The position numbers and the translations under genes were made by a program. 64,000 nt of DNA. Origin: Romeriopsis navalis LEGE 11480. GTDB taxonomy: Bacteria > Cyanobacteriota > Cyanobacteriia > Leptolyngbyales > Leptolyngbyaceae. Of the stretch, positions 55,537 to 64,000 are shown in pieces. Below the pieces are notes generated by a model. It saw only the letters and a list, made by a program, of their open reading frames with translations. It was not told the origin of the DNA and searched no databases. Location of the stretch: contig NZ_JADEXQ010000006.1 of the NCBI RefSeq assembly GCF_015207035.1, positions 1-64,000 on the forward strand, written 5' to 3'. Every line of letters starts with the position of its first letter. Position 1 is the stretch's first letter.

Positions 55537-55644
55537 GCTTGCTTGAACAAGTTGTTTAGTTGCATAGGTTGTTTAGTTGCACAGATGCTTACTTGAATAA
55601 CCAATCCACTGGCCATAAATGGAACTGAGTCAGGCAATGGGAGA

Positions 55645-57156
55645 TTATTCCGCTTCTTCTTGTTTGCCCTGTTTTTGCCAGTCGATTTTCGATCGTAGCT
55701 CCCCTTTAATCCGACTCAGGATGGAGTCTTCATCGAGAGTCTCCAGAATATTACTCACAACTTCCTTTGGCCCCCCTGGTCCCCAGGAGGCCCCATTGGC
55801 GAGATAGACTTTGGCGACTTGGCCAATTCCATAGGAGGCCACCCCCGCGACGCCCGCTTGGGTAATTGCGACTGAAATATACGGCACTAGCGATAATCCA
55901 CCCGTGGCGGGGGCACTGACTCCCAATAAGCCTTTGAGTGAACCTAAACCAAAGGTGGCAATCAACTCCCCAGCGGTCATCCCCCCCATGGCGAGACCGA
56001 TACTTTTCAGTAGATCCGTTGCGCCTTTTTGGGTCATTTCGATCCCGTAGAGCTTGGAGAGGGTGACGATCATCGCCACATCGATCGCCGCACTACTGAC
56101 CAAATCGAGCACACTGATGGGATTCACGGCAACGGCGATCGCTTTGGTCATCACCGCGTTCCAGATCGTCTTATTCGCTTGCTCCTCACGGATGGACATC
56201 TTGCGTTTGACGACCTGCTCATTCACGTCATCGGCATATAGCATCGAGTTGAGCGCGACGAGGGACTTGCCTTCACGATGTAGAATCTCCAAAATCTTGA
56301 GTTTCAGATCGTCAATCTGCGGCACGCCCGGAATCATCTTGACGGTAATCCGGCCATCGGGCTGGCGAGTGGCTTGGGGACTCAGCGGCGCAGCGGAAGC
56401 CATCACCACTTCATCGGGGGACACAAGTTCTTTGACTCGCTCATCGCGAATTTTTAAGTAAACGCTTTCACGATCGGCATCCGGGTACTGATCAATTTTG
56501 TTAAATACCAAGACGATCGGCTTGCCGATATCGCGCAACTGGGCCAAGGCTTTATATTCCACTTTCGTAATATCACCGGAAACGATAAACAGCAGCAGGT
56601 CTGATTGCTCCGCCACTTCTTTAGCTAACAATTCCCGTGCTTCCCCACCGACTTCATCAATTCCCGGTGTATCAATCAGCTGAATCGTGCTTTTCTCCGC
56701 ACTGGGGAGCGCCGCTTGGAGAATGGGATGGTTGGGGTCAGTAAATTCCTGCGGATCGATTTCCCAGTTGGCCACATGGTAAGAACGCGTCACCCCATGC
56801 ACCGCACCGGCTTCAAACACCTTTTGGCCCAGCAACGCATTTAGCAGGGAAGACTTACCTCGACCCACCATGCCAAAGGCGGCAATGTGGATCACCGATT
56901 CTTCCAGCTTGCGCTGCATTGCCTCCAGGCCAGTGATCGCCCCTTCAAGACCGTCGCGCTCCCGCGGACTCAAATCCAACTTGGCGATCATGTCGCGAAT
57001 ACTGCTTTGGGCCTGACGGTAGTTGAGTTCTTCCTGGATCTCGTCAAAGTCCATCAGCGCTTCGTCAAAGCTATCGAAGAGCGCCCGAGTTTCGGCGGAA
57101 AGAGCGTTGGTTTGATCGCTAGACTGATCGTGCGGTTCCGGCATGGTGAGCGGCAT
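55645..57156 (-). CDS. GTPase with DUF697-type membrane domain
   Basis: A 503-residue Era/dynamin-like GTPase. G1 (GMVGRGKSSLLNALLGQKVF) is near residues 92-111, G3 (LIDTPGIDEVGGEARELLAK) near 160-180 and G4 (VLVFNKIDQYPD) near 215. The C-terminal half contains hydrophobic Gly/Ala segments (LSLVPYISVAITQAGVAGVA) like those of DUF697 and YcjX-type proteins, which associate with membranes. Such proteins are common in cyanobacteria and are proposed to act in membrane remodelling or stress. The exact role is unknown. It is transcribed alone and divergent from the carbohydrate cluster. Confidence 0.87.
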   Translation of the reverse strand: MPLTMPEPHDQSSDQTNALSAETRALFDSFDEALMDFDEIQEELNYRQAQSSIRDMIAKLDLSPRERDGLEGAITGLEAMQRKLEESVIHIAAFGMVGRGKSSLLNALLGQKVFEAGAVHGVTRSYHVANWEIDPQEFTDPNHPILQAALPSAEKSTIQLIDTPGIDEVGGEARELLAKEVAEQSDLLLFIVSGDITKVEYKALAQLRDIGKPIVLVFNKIDQYPDADRESVYLKIRDERVKELVSPDEVVMASAAPLSPQATRQPDGRITVKMIPGVPQIDDLKLKILEILHREGKSLVALNSMLYADDVNEQVVKRKMSIREEQANKTIWNAVMTKAIAVAVNPISVLDLVSSAAIDVAMIVTLSKLYGIEMTQKGATDLLKSIGLAMGGMTAGELIATFGLGSLKGLLGVSAPATGGLSLVPYISVAITQAGVAGVASYGIGQVAKVYLANGASWGPGGPKEVVSNILETLDEDSILSRIKGELRSKIDWQKQGKQEEAE

Positions 57157-57321
57157 TGGGAAGAATTGCCTTCAGCATAGCCCAAGGGTTGGGACCTGCA
57201 AAGTAAAGATTGCCGTCATAGCCGGATGGGTGAATCGTCGCAGGGCCTAACCGTAACAACATCTTGTCTTACAGGTGTGATCTATCCGGTCGATTGCCAA
57301 GAGCCTTGAGCAGGACCAAAT

Positions 57322-57360
57322 GCGGATTGATATAACGTTATGTATCAACTCGTAATCCGC
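57322..57360 (+). promoter_or_regulatory. nested palindrome upstream of the glucoside cluster
   Basis: ATAACGTTAT (57332-57341) is a perfect 10-base palindrome inside TGATA...TATCA (57328-57332 and 57343-57347) and GCGGATT...AATCCGC (57322-57328 and 57354-57360). The site lies about 130 bases upstream of the first gene of the cluster and resembles an operator. No regulator is encoded next to it, so the binding protein is unknown. Confidence 0.5.
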
Positions 57361-57487
57361 TATTGCTACCACGGCTGTAACGTCACTAAACCCGCCTGCG
57401 AGTGGCGTTGTTTGCATACGTCCAGCCAACTGTCTGAGCTGAAGGAGTTTGGCGGTTGGGGTCATTTCTGATCACTCTCCATTTTTT

Positions 57488-58291
57488 ATGATTAATAAAC
57501 TGCAAAATCAAGTGGCTTTGGTTACTGGGGCAAGTTCCGGGATTGGTGCGGGTGTGGCGGTGGCCCTGGGTGCCGCTGGGGCTAAAGTGGTGGTGAATTA
57601 TGCCCGCAGCTCGAAAGGAGCCGATGCGGTAGTCAGCGAGATCCAAGCGAATGGGGGCGAGGCGATCGCCGTGCAAGCCGATGTGAGTCAGGAAGAGCAA
57701 GTCCTGAGACTATTTGAGCAGATGTATGCGGCTTATGGCACGATCGACATCCTGGTAAATAATGCCGGACTCCAAAAAGATGCTGCCTTTGTCGAGATGA
57801 CTCTGGCGGACTGGAATAAAGTGATTGAGGTGAATCTGACGGGGCAATTTCTCTGTGCCCGTGAAGCAGCAAAGGAGTTTCTGCGGCGTGGTGTGGTGCC
57901 CGAAAAATCCTGCTCGGCGGGCAAGATTATTTGTATGAGTTCGGTGCATGAAGTCATTCCCTGGGCCAAACATGCCAACTATGCGGCCTCTAAAGGTGGT
58001 GTGATGCTATTGATGCAGACCATGGCTCAAGAACTGGCTCCGGCAAAAATTCGGGTCAATAATATCGGGCCAGGGGCGATCAAAACGCCGATCAACACTG
58101 ATGCCTGGGCAACGCCGGAAGCGGAAGCCGAACTACTCGAACTAATTCCTTATAACCGAGTGGGACTGCCAGTCGATATCGGCAAAGCGGCAGTATGGCT
58201 AGCATCCGATGACTCGGAGTATGTGACCGGAACAACCCTATTTGTCGATGGGGGCATGACCCTGTATCCCGGCTTTGCCACTGGTGGTTAG
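57488..58291 (+). CDS. short-chain dehydrogenase, glucose-1-dehydrogenase-like
   Basis: A 267-residue SDR. The NAD(P) motif TGASSGIGAG is near residues 14-22, VNNAG near 94-98, and the catalytic tetrad includes S152, Y165 and K169 (NYAASKGG). The C-terminal end VTGTTLFVDGGMTLYPGF is typical of glucose 1-dehydrogenases (glucose to gluconolactone). The frame is open upstream to 57449, but ATG 57488 aligns with the family start. It is the first gene of a plus-strand run of glycosidases, consistent with oxidising the glucose they release. Specificity is inferred. Confidence 0.9.
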   Translation: MINKLQNQVALVTGASSGIGAGVAVALGAAGAKVVVNYARSSKGADAVVSEIQANGGEAIAVQADVSQEEQVLRLFEQMYAAYGTIDILVNNAGLQKDAAFVEMTLADWNKVIEVNLTGQFLCAREAAKEFLRRGVVPEKSCSAGKIICMSSVHEVIPWAKHANYAASKGGVMLLMQTMAQELAPAKIRVNNIGPGAIKTPINTDAWATPEAEAELLELIPYNRVGLPVDIGKAAVWLASDDSEYVTGTTLFVDGGMTLYPGFATGG

Positions 58292-58363
58292 GGGTTCGGC
58301 CAAGGCATTGATGAGCCGAATTAATTCATCAGCATACAGCATTCACCTTGTGGGAGTTTTCAT

Positions 58364-60070
58364 ATGTCTAGCGATATCGCCCCAGTCCCAGAGCAAGTCC
58401 CAGGGCAAATCTCAGAGCACTGGTGGAAAAGTGGCGTCATTTATCAGATTTATCCGCTGACTTTTGCAGATGGCAACGGGGATGGAACGGGAGACTTGCC
58501 AGGAATTATTCAACGCTTGGATTATTTGAATGATGGCAATCCTGATAGCCAAACCAGCTTAGGCGTTGATGCAATTTGGCTATCGCCGATTAACAAATCA
58601 CCCATGGTCGACAATGGCTATGACATCAGTGACTACAAAAGTATCTACCCCACGTTTGGGACATTAGATGACTTCGACACCCTCATGTCCAAAGCCCACC
58701 AGCGCGGCATCAAAGTCATCTTGGACTTGGTGGTGAACCATACCTCCAATCAACATAACTGGTTTACCGAGTCGCGCTCCAGCCAGGATAATCCCAAAGC
58801 CGATTGGTATTTATGGCAAGATCCACCCACCGATCGTGACCTACCAAATAATTGGTTATCGTACTTTGGTGGGACGGGTTGGACCTATTGCCCAAGGCGT
58901 CAGCAGTATTACTTCCACACCTTTAATGAAAACCAACCCGATCTAAACTGGCAAAATCCAGCGGTCCGAGCTGCCATTTATGACATTGTGCGATTTTGGC
59001 TCGATCGTGGCGTCGATGGATTTCGGTTGGATGCCTCGAGTGTATACAGCAAAGATCCCGACTTTCGCGACAATCCGATGAAGTATGGCGCGTCGGATAA
59101 AAATGCCTATAACAATTACCACCATCTGTACGACAAAAACCTCCCCGAGAACCATCAAATTATCAAAGAAATTCGGGCCGTGATGGATGAATATGGCGAT
59201 CGGGTGTTAATTGGCGAAACCTTTATTGACAGTCGGCTCTATGATTCAACAATTTTTCATGGCGTCAATAATGATGAGTTGCATCTGCCATTGACCTTTG
59301 AGTTTCCCTTTAGCCCTTGGTATCCCGGCTATATCCAACGCGAAATCGAGAAGAAAGAATTCACCACACCCCAGCAAGCCTGGCCGATCTACTTTTTAGA
59401 CAATCACGATATTCCGCGCCACTTGTCCCGTTGGATTGCCTGTAGTTTATGTACAGATTCGACCAAAGTAGCGAAAGCGGCGGCGACCTTATTACTCACC
59501 CTGCGCGGCACGCCAGTGCTTTACTACGGCCAGGAATTGGGCATGGTCGATAATGTCGATATTCCGATCGATAAGCTACAAGATAAAGCCGTTGTCGCCA
59601 GTGAGACGGAGGAAACACCACCGGCCCGTGATGGTGCCCGCACGCCAATGCAGTGGGACCGTTCGGCCCATGCGGGATTTAGCTTTGGGCAGGAGGTTGA
59701 GCCGTGGCTCCCCGTCCACCAAAACTATGGGGAGCTGAATGTGGAATCAGCCCTCGCAGACAACAGATCAATCTTGAATTTTCATCGTCAGTTGATCAAA
59801 GTTCGGAATCAACATGAGGCATTGCGAATTGGGCAATGGCGATCGCTAATCCATTATCCCCACGAACACCTCGTCTACGTGCGCGAAACTGCGACAGAAA
59901 CGATCTTGGTGTTGATTAATTTCGGCCATGAGCAGGCTTGTACGATCGATGTGGCAATTGCCCCAGAAGATTGGACCGTATTGCTATCGACCGTCCATCA
60001 AACTGGGGAATGCATGACCTTACCGGATGTGCTGCAAGCATTTGAAATTTCGATTCTGAAGCAGGCGTAA
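58364..60070 (+). CDS. GH13 alpha-glucosidase
   Basis: A 568-residue glycoside hydrolase of family 13. It contains the four GH13 regions: VILDLVVNHTSNQHNWF (I), GFRLDASSV with nucleophile D223 (II), IGETFID with acid/base E285 (III), and FLDNHDIPRH with the stabilising D349 (IV). It has oligo-1,6-glucosidase/alpha-glucosidase layout with GVIYQIYPLTFADGN-like start and a C-terminal beta domain. No signal peptide, so it is cytoplasmic. Likely substrates are maltose- or isomaltose-type oligosaccharides or glucosylglycerol-type glucosides. It is separated by 3 bases from the next gene, so the two are co-transcribed. Confidence 0.94.
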   Translation: MSSDIAPVPEQVPGQISEHWWKSGVIYQIYPLTFADGNGDGTGDLPGIIQRLDYLNDGNPDSQTSLGVDAIWLSPINKSPMVDNGYDISDYKSIYPTFGTLDDFDTLMSKAHQRGIKVILDLVVNHTSNQHNWFTESRSSQDNPKADWYLWQDPPTDRDLPNNWLSYFGGTGWTYCPRRQQYYFHTFNENQPDLNWQNPAVRAAIYDIVRFWLDRGVDGFRLDASSVYSKDPDFRDNPMKYGASDKNAYNNYHHLYDKNLPENHQIIKEIRAVMDEYGDRVLIGETFIDSRLYDSTIFHGVNNDELHLPLTFEFPFSPWYPGYIQREIEKKEFTTPQQAWPIYFLDNHDIPRHLSRWIACSLCTDSTKVAKAAATLLLTLRGTPVLYYGQELGMVDNVDIPIDKLQDKAVVASETEETPPARDGARTPMQWDRSAHAGFSFGQEVEPWLPVHQNYGELNVESALADNRSILNFHRQLIKVRNQHEALRIGQWRSLIHYPHEHLVYVRETATETILVLINFGHEQACTIDVAIAPEDWTVLLSTVHQTGECMTLPDVLQAFEISILKQA

Positions 60071-60073
60071 ATT

Positions 60074-61072
60074 ATGAACATATCACCACTCGAACTACGT
60101 CGCTATGCGGGTTGGAGTAATGCTGTTTGGGTGATCGGTCATGGCGCACTGCAATTAGTGTTGGTGCCAGAGGTGGGCGGGCGAATTATGGGCATTCGCT
60201 GGCAAGATCAAGATCTGACTTGGGTCAATCCGGCACTCGCAGGTCAACCATTAGACATCAGCGAACTAGAGCATCCCGCTACAGATAAGGTGTCACTAGG
60301 TTTCCCACTCTGGGGTGGGGATAAAACATGGCTGGCTCCACAAGATCGCTGGAATAATCAACTGCCATTTATTGATTTAGATAGTGGGGCCTATGAGTTC
60401 GTTGTGCTAGAACAATCACCGGCCCAAATCACCGTGCAAATGATCAGTCCCATTTGCCGCGAAACCGGTATCCAGATCACACGGACGCTGCATGTCGGAA
60501 CGATCGACCAGGGATGGAGCGTGATTCACAAAATCGAAAATTGCACTGATCAGTCAGTGGAATGGGGGATCTGGGGTAATAGTATGATGCGTCGTCCAGC
60601 GACGGTGTTTTTACCAATTCGGGCTGATTCCAGTTTTCCGCAAGGGGTGAAAACCTTTGAATCAGAAGGTGAGGCAATAGGGGCGCGATCGCAAGTCGTT
60701 GAGCCGCTCGATGGGTTTGCCGCTATTCGCTGTGAAGCACCCCTGAAATTCAAATATGGCGTTGATAGTGATGAGGGATTAATCCTGGCAGTTTTTCCCG
60801 ATCAGGATAATCAGTACGTGGCGCATCTAAAGCAATTTCTGACGTTTCATCCGCAGCCCTATGGGCATGGCTGTGTCGCGGAGGTGTTTAATGCCGAAGC
60901 CTATGACTATCTAGAATTGGAAATCCACGGGCCAGTGCAACGGCTCCAACCACAGGAAAGTGTTGAATTGTTGGAGGAGAATCGCCTGATAAATTTATCG
61001 ACAATGCCCACGACGGCGACAGAAGTGCAGCAAGTACTTAGCCAAATGCATTCAATGGCAAGCCGGTTATGA
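60074..61072 (+). CDS. mutarotase-like / DUF4380-type protein
   Basis: A 332-residue protein with a beta-sandwich pattern like galactose-mutarotase superfamily members. The opening contains LVLVPEVGGRIMGIRWQDQD and TWVNPALAGQ, with FPLWGGDKTWLAPQDRWN around the usual sugar-binding face. Histidine pairs of canonical mutarotases are not clearly present, so the enzymatic role is unsure. It may bind or epimerise the sugar released by its neighbours. It starts 3 bases after the GH13 stop, in the glucoside cluster. Confidence 0.75.
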   Translation: MNISPLELRRYAGWSNAVWVIGHGALQLVLVPEVGGRIMGIRWQDQDLTWVNPALAGQPLDISELEHPATDKVSLGFPLWGGDKTWLAPQDRWNNQLPFIDLDSGAYEFVVLEQSPAQITVQMISPICRETGIQITRTLHVGTIDQGWSVIHKIENCTDQSVEWGIWGNSMMRRPATVFLPIRADSSFPQGVKTFESEGEAIGARSQVVEPLDGFAAIRCEAPLKFKYGVDSDEGLILAVFPDQDNQYVAHLKQFLTFHPQPYGHGCVAEVFNAEAYDYLELEIHGPVQRLQPQESVELLEENRLINLSTMPTTATEVQQVLSQMHSMASRL

Positions 61073-61194
61073 CACACCCAGTTTTACGGATACCGACATG
61101 ACCATTCCAGCAGTGAAAACGGCCTCTAAATTCAACGATAGACTGCCCTTTAATAACCCCATTATCATATGCTGTCAACGGCAAGGATAACCCC

Positions 61195-63192
61195 ATGACG
61201 ATTCAATTTGGCCGCGAAATCTGTGGCGATTTAGCGATCGCCCAAAGCCGGGAATGGCTGGTCGCAAATGGAATTGGTGGTTATGCCTCAGGGACAGTCG
61301 CGGGTGGCCTTAACCGGCGATATCACGGCTTATTGGTTGGGGCGTTACAGCCGCCCTTAGGCCGGACATTACTTGTGAGCAAACTCGATGCGATCGTGGA
61401 ATATGCCGATCGCATCTACCCCCTATCGACCAATCATTGGTCAACGGGGATAACCGAACCTCACGGCTATCGACATATTGAGCAATTCCGCTTAGCAGGC
61501 AGCGTGCCGGTTTGGACCTATGCCCTGGGTGATGCACAGTTGTCAAAACGGATTTGGATGCAGCCAAAAGCCAATACGACCTATGTACAATATCAACTGC
61601 AACGGGCCAGCCAACCGATTTACTTATCGCTCAAGGCGTTGGTAAATTATCGGGATTACCATAGCCAGACCCAAGCCTCGGATTGGCAAATGCAAGTGAC
61701 CGCGTTGAAGCAAGGCATCTGTGTCCAAGCATTTCCCACCGCCACGCCAATTTATTTATTCAGCGATCGCGGCCAATTTCAGCCGCAACATGACTGGTAT
61801 CAGGGGTTTGATTTGCTGATGGAGCGTTATCGCGGTTTGCCGGACCAGGATGATCATCTCTATGCTGCGGATTTAACGGTCGAGCTAGCGCCGGGAGAGT
61901 CGCTGCTGATTGCCGCCAGTACCGAGGCTCATCCAGTGTTAGATGGTGCAGTGGCTTGGTCGGATTACCAGCGTAGCGAACAGCAACTGCGAGAGCATTC
62001 TCTAAATCTATCGTCACAACATCGTCAAACCGAACCGGAGTGGATTCAGCAGTTGGTTTTGGCAGCGGCACAGTTTATCGTCGATCGCCCCTTAACCCAT
62101 GTCCCAGACGGTAAAACCATCATCGCAGGCTACCCTTGGTTTGGCGACTGGGGGCGCGACACGATGATTAGTTTGCCAGGATTGACGATCGCTGCCGGTC
62201 GCCCAGAAATTGCCCGCACAATCATTCGGACATTTGCCCGCTACCTTGATCAAGGGATGCTGCCGAATCTGTTTCCAGATGCGGGGGAAACACCAGAATA
62301 TAACACCGTTGATGCAATTCTCTGGTACTTTGAGGCGATTCGGGCTTACAATGCCGCCACTGGCGATGATGACTTATTACAGGCGATTTGGCCTGCTTTA
62401 AATGAAGTGATTGACTGGCATCGCCGGGGCACCCGATACAACATTCATTTGGATACAGATGGCCTGATTTATGCCGGGGAGACTGGGGCACAGCTCACCT
62501 GGATGGATGCCAAAGTCGGCGATTGGGTCGTGACACCCCGCATTGGCAAGCCGATCGAGATTAGTGCCCTCTGGTATAACGCACTCCGGAGCATGGCCCA
62601 GTTTGCCCAACAGTTAGGCAAACCGGCAGATGATTACCAGCGATTAGCCGCCCAAACCCGCTTGGGATTCCAGCGATTTTGGCAGGCGGAGCAAGGCTAC
62701 TGCTACGACGTATTAGATGGCCCAGAAGGTAATGATGATGCTCTCCGACCGAATCAGATTTTTGCGGTGTCGTTACCGTTTGCCGTTGGTCGCGTGGCAT
62801 TATTCAATCCCACCCAACAGCAATCGATCGTTGATATTTGTGCTCGATCGCTGCTGACCTCCCACGGCTTACGATCGCTTAGCCCCGAGCATCCCCAATA
62901 CGTTGGGCAGTATGGGGGCAATCCACTGCAACGTGATGGTGCCTATCATCAGGGCACAACTTGGGGCTGGCTGATTGGCCCCTACGTGCAAGCGCATTGG
63001 CACGTCTATGGTGATGCCGCCTACGGGAAAACGGTATTACAAACGCTGGCCCAACATTTACAGGCGGGTTGTGTGGGCAGTTTAAGTGAAGTTTTTGATG
63101 GCGATCCACCGTTCACACCACGGGGCTGTTTTGCCCAGGCTTGGACTGTGGCTGAGGTGTTGCGGGTTTGGCGGTTGTTAGCTGATCGTTAG
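61195..63192 (+). CDS. amylo-alpha-1,6-glucosidase / glycogen debranching-type enzyme
   Basis: A 665-residue GDE-type (GH133-like) enzyme. The N-terminal domain begins EWLVANGIGGYASGTVAGGL with NRRYHGLLVGAL. The catalytic (alpha/alpha)6 domain has AGYPWFGDWGRDTMISLPGL near residues 311-330, AILWYFEAIRAYNAATGDDD and QLTWMDAKVGDWVVTPRIGK with conserved acidic residues. It hydrolyses alpha-1,6-linked glucose at glycogen or limit-dextrin branch points. Consistent with the cluster, it would supply glucose for the SDR. It lies 122 bases after the mutarotase-like gene. Confidence 0.94.
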   Translation: MTIQFGREICGDLAIAQSREWLVANGIGGYASGTVAGGLNRRYHGLLVGALQPPLGRTLLVSKLDAIVEYADRIYPLSTNHWSTGITEPHGYRHIEQFRLAGSVPVWTYALGDAQLSKRIWMQPKANTTYVQYQLQRASQPIYLSLKALVNYRDYHSQTQASDWQMQVTALKQGICVQAFPTATPIYLFSDRGQFQPQHDWYQGFDLLMERYRGLPDQDDHLYAADLTVELAPGESLLIAASTEAHPVLDGAVAWSDYQRSEQQLREHSLNLSSQHRQTEPEWIQQLVLAAAQFIVDRPLTHVPDGKTIIAGYPWFGDWGRDTMISLPGLTIAAGRPEIARTIIRTFARYLDQGMLPNLFPDAGETPEYNTVDAILWYFEAIRAYNAATGDDDLLQAIWPALNEVIDWHRRGTRYNIHLDTDGLIYAGETGAQLTWMDAKVGDWVVTPRIGKPIEISALWYNALRSMAQFAQQLGKPADDYQRLAAQTRLGFQRFWQAEQGYCYDVLDGPEGNDDALRPNQIFAVSLPFAVGRVALFNPTQQQSIVDICARSLLTSHGLRSLSPEHPQYVGQYGGNPLQRDGAYHQGTTWGWLIGPYVQAHWHVYGDAAYGKTVLQTLAQHLQAGCVGSLSEVFDGDPPFTPRGCFAQAWTVAEVLRVWRLLADR

Positions 63193-63337
63193 TCGATCGT
63201 GATGGGAGGCCCAGAATTAATTTAAATCCATAACCGACTTGAGCGTTATAGCAGCTTATAGGACAGGCCAGATAGGACAAGCCCGATGACTCGCAGTTTG
63301 GTCGAATGCAGGCTCCTCAGCAGTGAAGGATAACCGG

Positions 63338-64000
63338 ATGAATTTAGAATCACAGCGATTAGCGGCAGCCCGCGATCAGCAAGTTCCCTGGAAACGGTGG
63401 GGGCCGTACCTGAGTGAACGCCAATGGGGGACGGTGCGTGAGGATTATAGTGCGGGGGGCACGGCTTGGGATGATTTTCCCCATGAGCAATCGCGATCGC
63501 GGGCCTATCGTTGGGGCGAAGATGGCATTCTCGGGATTTCCGATGCTCAGCAGCAACTCTGTTTTGCGATCGCCCTATGGAACGGCAAAGATCCAATTCT
63601 GAAAGAACGAATATTTGGCCTCACTGGCAATCAAGGCAATCACGGCGAAGATGTCAAAGAGTATTATTTCTACCTCGACAGTACGCCGACCCATTCCTAC
63701 ATGAAGGGACTGTACAAATACCCCCAAGCTACTTTTCCCTACGCCTGGCTCAAACAGGAAAATCAACAGCGTGGACGAGCCGGGATGGAGTTCGAGTTGC
63801 TCGACACTGGCGTCTTTGATCAGCAGCGTTACTATGATGTCCAGGTCGAATATGCAAAGGCCACCAGCGATGATATTTTAATTCGCATTAGCGTTACTAA
63901 TCACGGGCCGGAAACCCAAACATTACAGCTCTTACCAACGCTCTGGTTGCGGAATACTTGGGCTTGGGGCGATTCGGTACAGAAGCCGAATCTTCAGTCA
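63338..64000 (+). CDS. GH63-like glucosidase, N-terminal part (runs off the window)
   Basis: An open frame of 221 codons from ATG 63338 to the window end, with a good site GAAGGA at 63325-63330. The N-terminus is [20 protein letters not shown], then [40 protein letters not shown] and [20 protein letters not shown]. This is the start of the large MGH1/GH63-like glucosidases of bacteria (about 850-900 residues), whose characterised relatives hydrolyse alpha-glucosides such as glucosylglycerate or mannosylglycerate. The catalytic acids lie beyond the window. It is the fifth gene of the glucoside cluster. Confidence 0.88.
   Translation, partial: MNLESQRLAAARDQQVPWKRWGPYLSERQWGTVREDYSAGGTAWDDFPHEQSRSRAYRWGEDGILGISDAQQQLCFAIALWNGKDPILKERIFGLTGNQGNHGEDVKEYYFYLDSTPTHSYMKGLYKYPQATFPYAWLKQENQQRGRAGMEFELLDTGVFDQQRYYDVQVEYAKATSDDILIRISVTNHGPETQTLQLLPTLWLRNTWAWGDSVQKPNLQS

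Overview
The window reads as a cyanobacterial chromosome segment. The evidence is a photosystem II S4-domain protein, a DUF4912 protein, a giant Ser/Thr-plus-histidine kinase of the HstK type, cyanobacterial-style ABC1 kinases, and very frequent GCGATCGC/CGATCG words (the HIP1 octamer typical of cyanobacteria). No rRNA or species marker is present, so genus cannot be given. Most genes are moderately GC-rich. The central part of the giant kinase and the gaps at 30.2-30.7 kb and 54.0-54.3 kb are clearly more AT-rich.

Layout: (1) 1-2.4 kb is an accessory edge: the tail of an insertion-sequence transposase sits inside the 5' part of a tyrosine-integrase gene, next to tRNA-Val(CAC), followed by a ParM-like actin ATPase overlapping a small ribbon-helix-helix-like partner and a strong terminator. 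(2) 2.4-22.2 kb is a mixed region: a secreted hypothetical, MoaE, a very long PBP-like/DUF4912 protein, a methyltransferase, a BlaI/M56-protease pair, two related orphan histidine kinases, carB, then a P450-TetR pair with a visible operator palindrome, a GAF-LuxR regulator and a divergent DJ-1/isonitrile-hydratase-like gene. (3) 22.4-30.2 kb is a single 2608-codon sensor kinase. (4) 30.8-34.5 kb holds a helical hypothetical protein, the PSII S4 protein and an ABC1/UbiB kinase. (5) 34.7-53.7 kb is a 13-gene exopolysaccharide locus, all on the minus strand. Read from its 5' end it encodes a Wzc-type copolymerase/kinase, a FlaA1/CapD-type dehydratase, a MurJ/Wzx-like flippase, GT4, GT4, a Wzy-like polymerase, GT4, a DUF4091 lipoprotein, GT4, an initiating sugar-phosphate transferase, a PhyH-type dioxygenase, a DegT aminotransferase and a FemAB/GNAT-like acyltransferase. 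(6) 54.5-57.2 kb holds an alpha/beta hydrolase and a DUF697-type GTPase. (7) 57.5-64.0 kb is a plus-strand carbohydrate cluster: SDR (glucose-1-dehydrogenase-like), GH13 alpha-glucosidase, a mutarotase-like protein, an amylo-1,6-glucosidase and the start of a GH63-like glucosidase that runs off the window.

Working together: the EPS locus carries every step of a Wzx/Wzy-dependent pathway (priming, sugar modification, chain assembly, flipping, polymerisation, length control/export). Its less usual members are the PhyH oxygenase, the DUF4091 lipoprotein and the FemAB-like enzyme, which point to a modified repeat unit. The 57-64 kb cluster looks like a self-contained alpha-glucoside or glycogen-fragment degradation and glucose-oxidation route, with a nested palindrome upstream that could be its operator. 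The most noteworthy candidates for further attention are this glucoside cluster, the modified-EPS genes, the chromosomal ParM/partner cassette beside a disrupted integrase, and the unusual low-complexity architecture of the DUF4912 protein.
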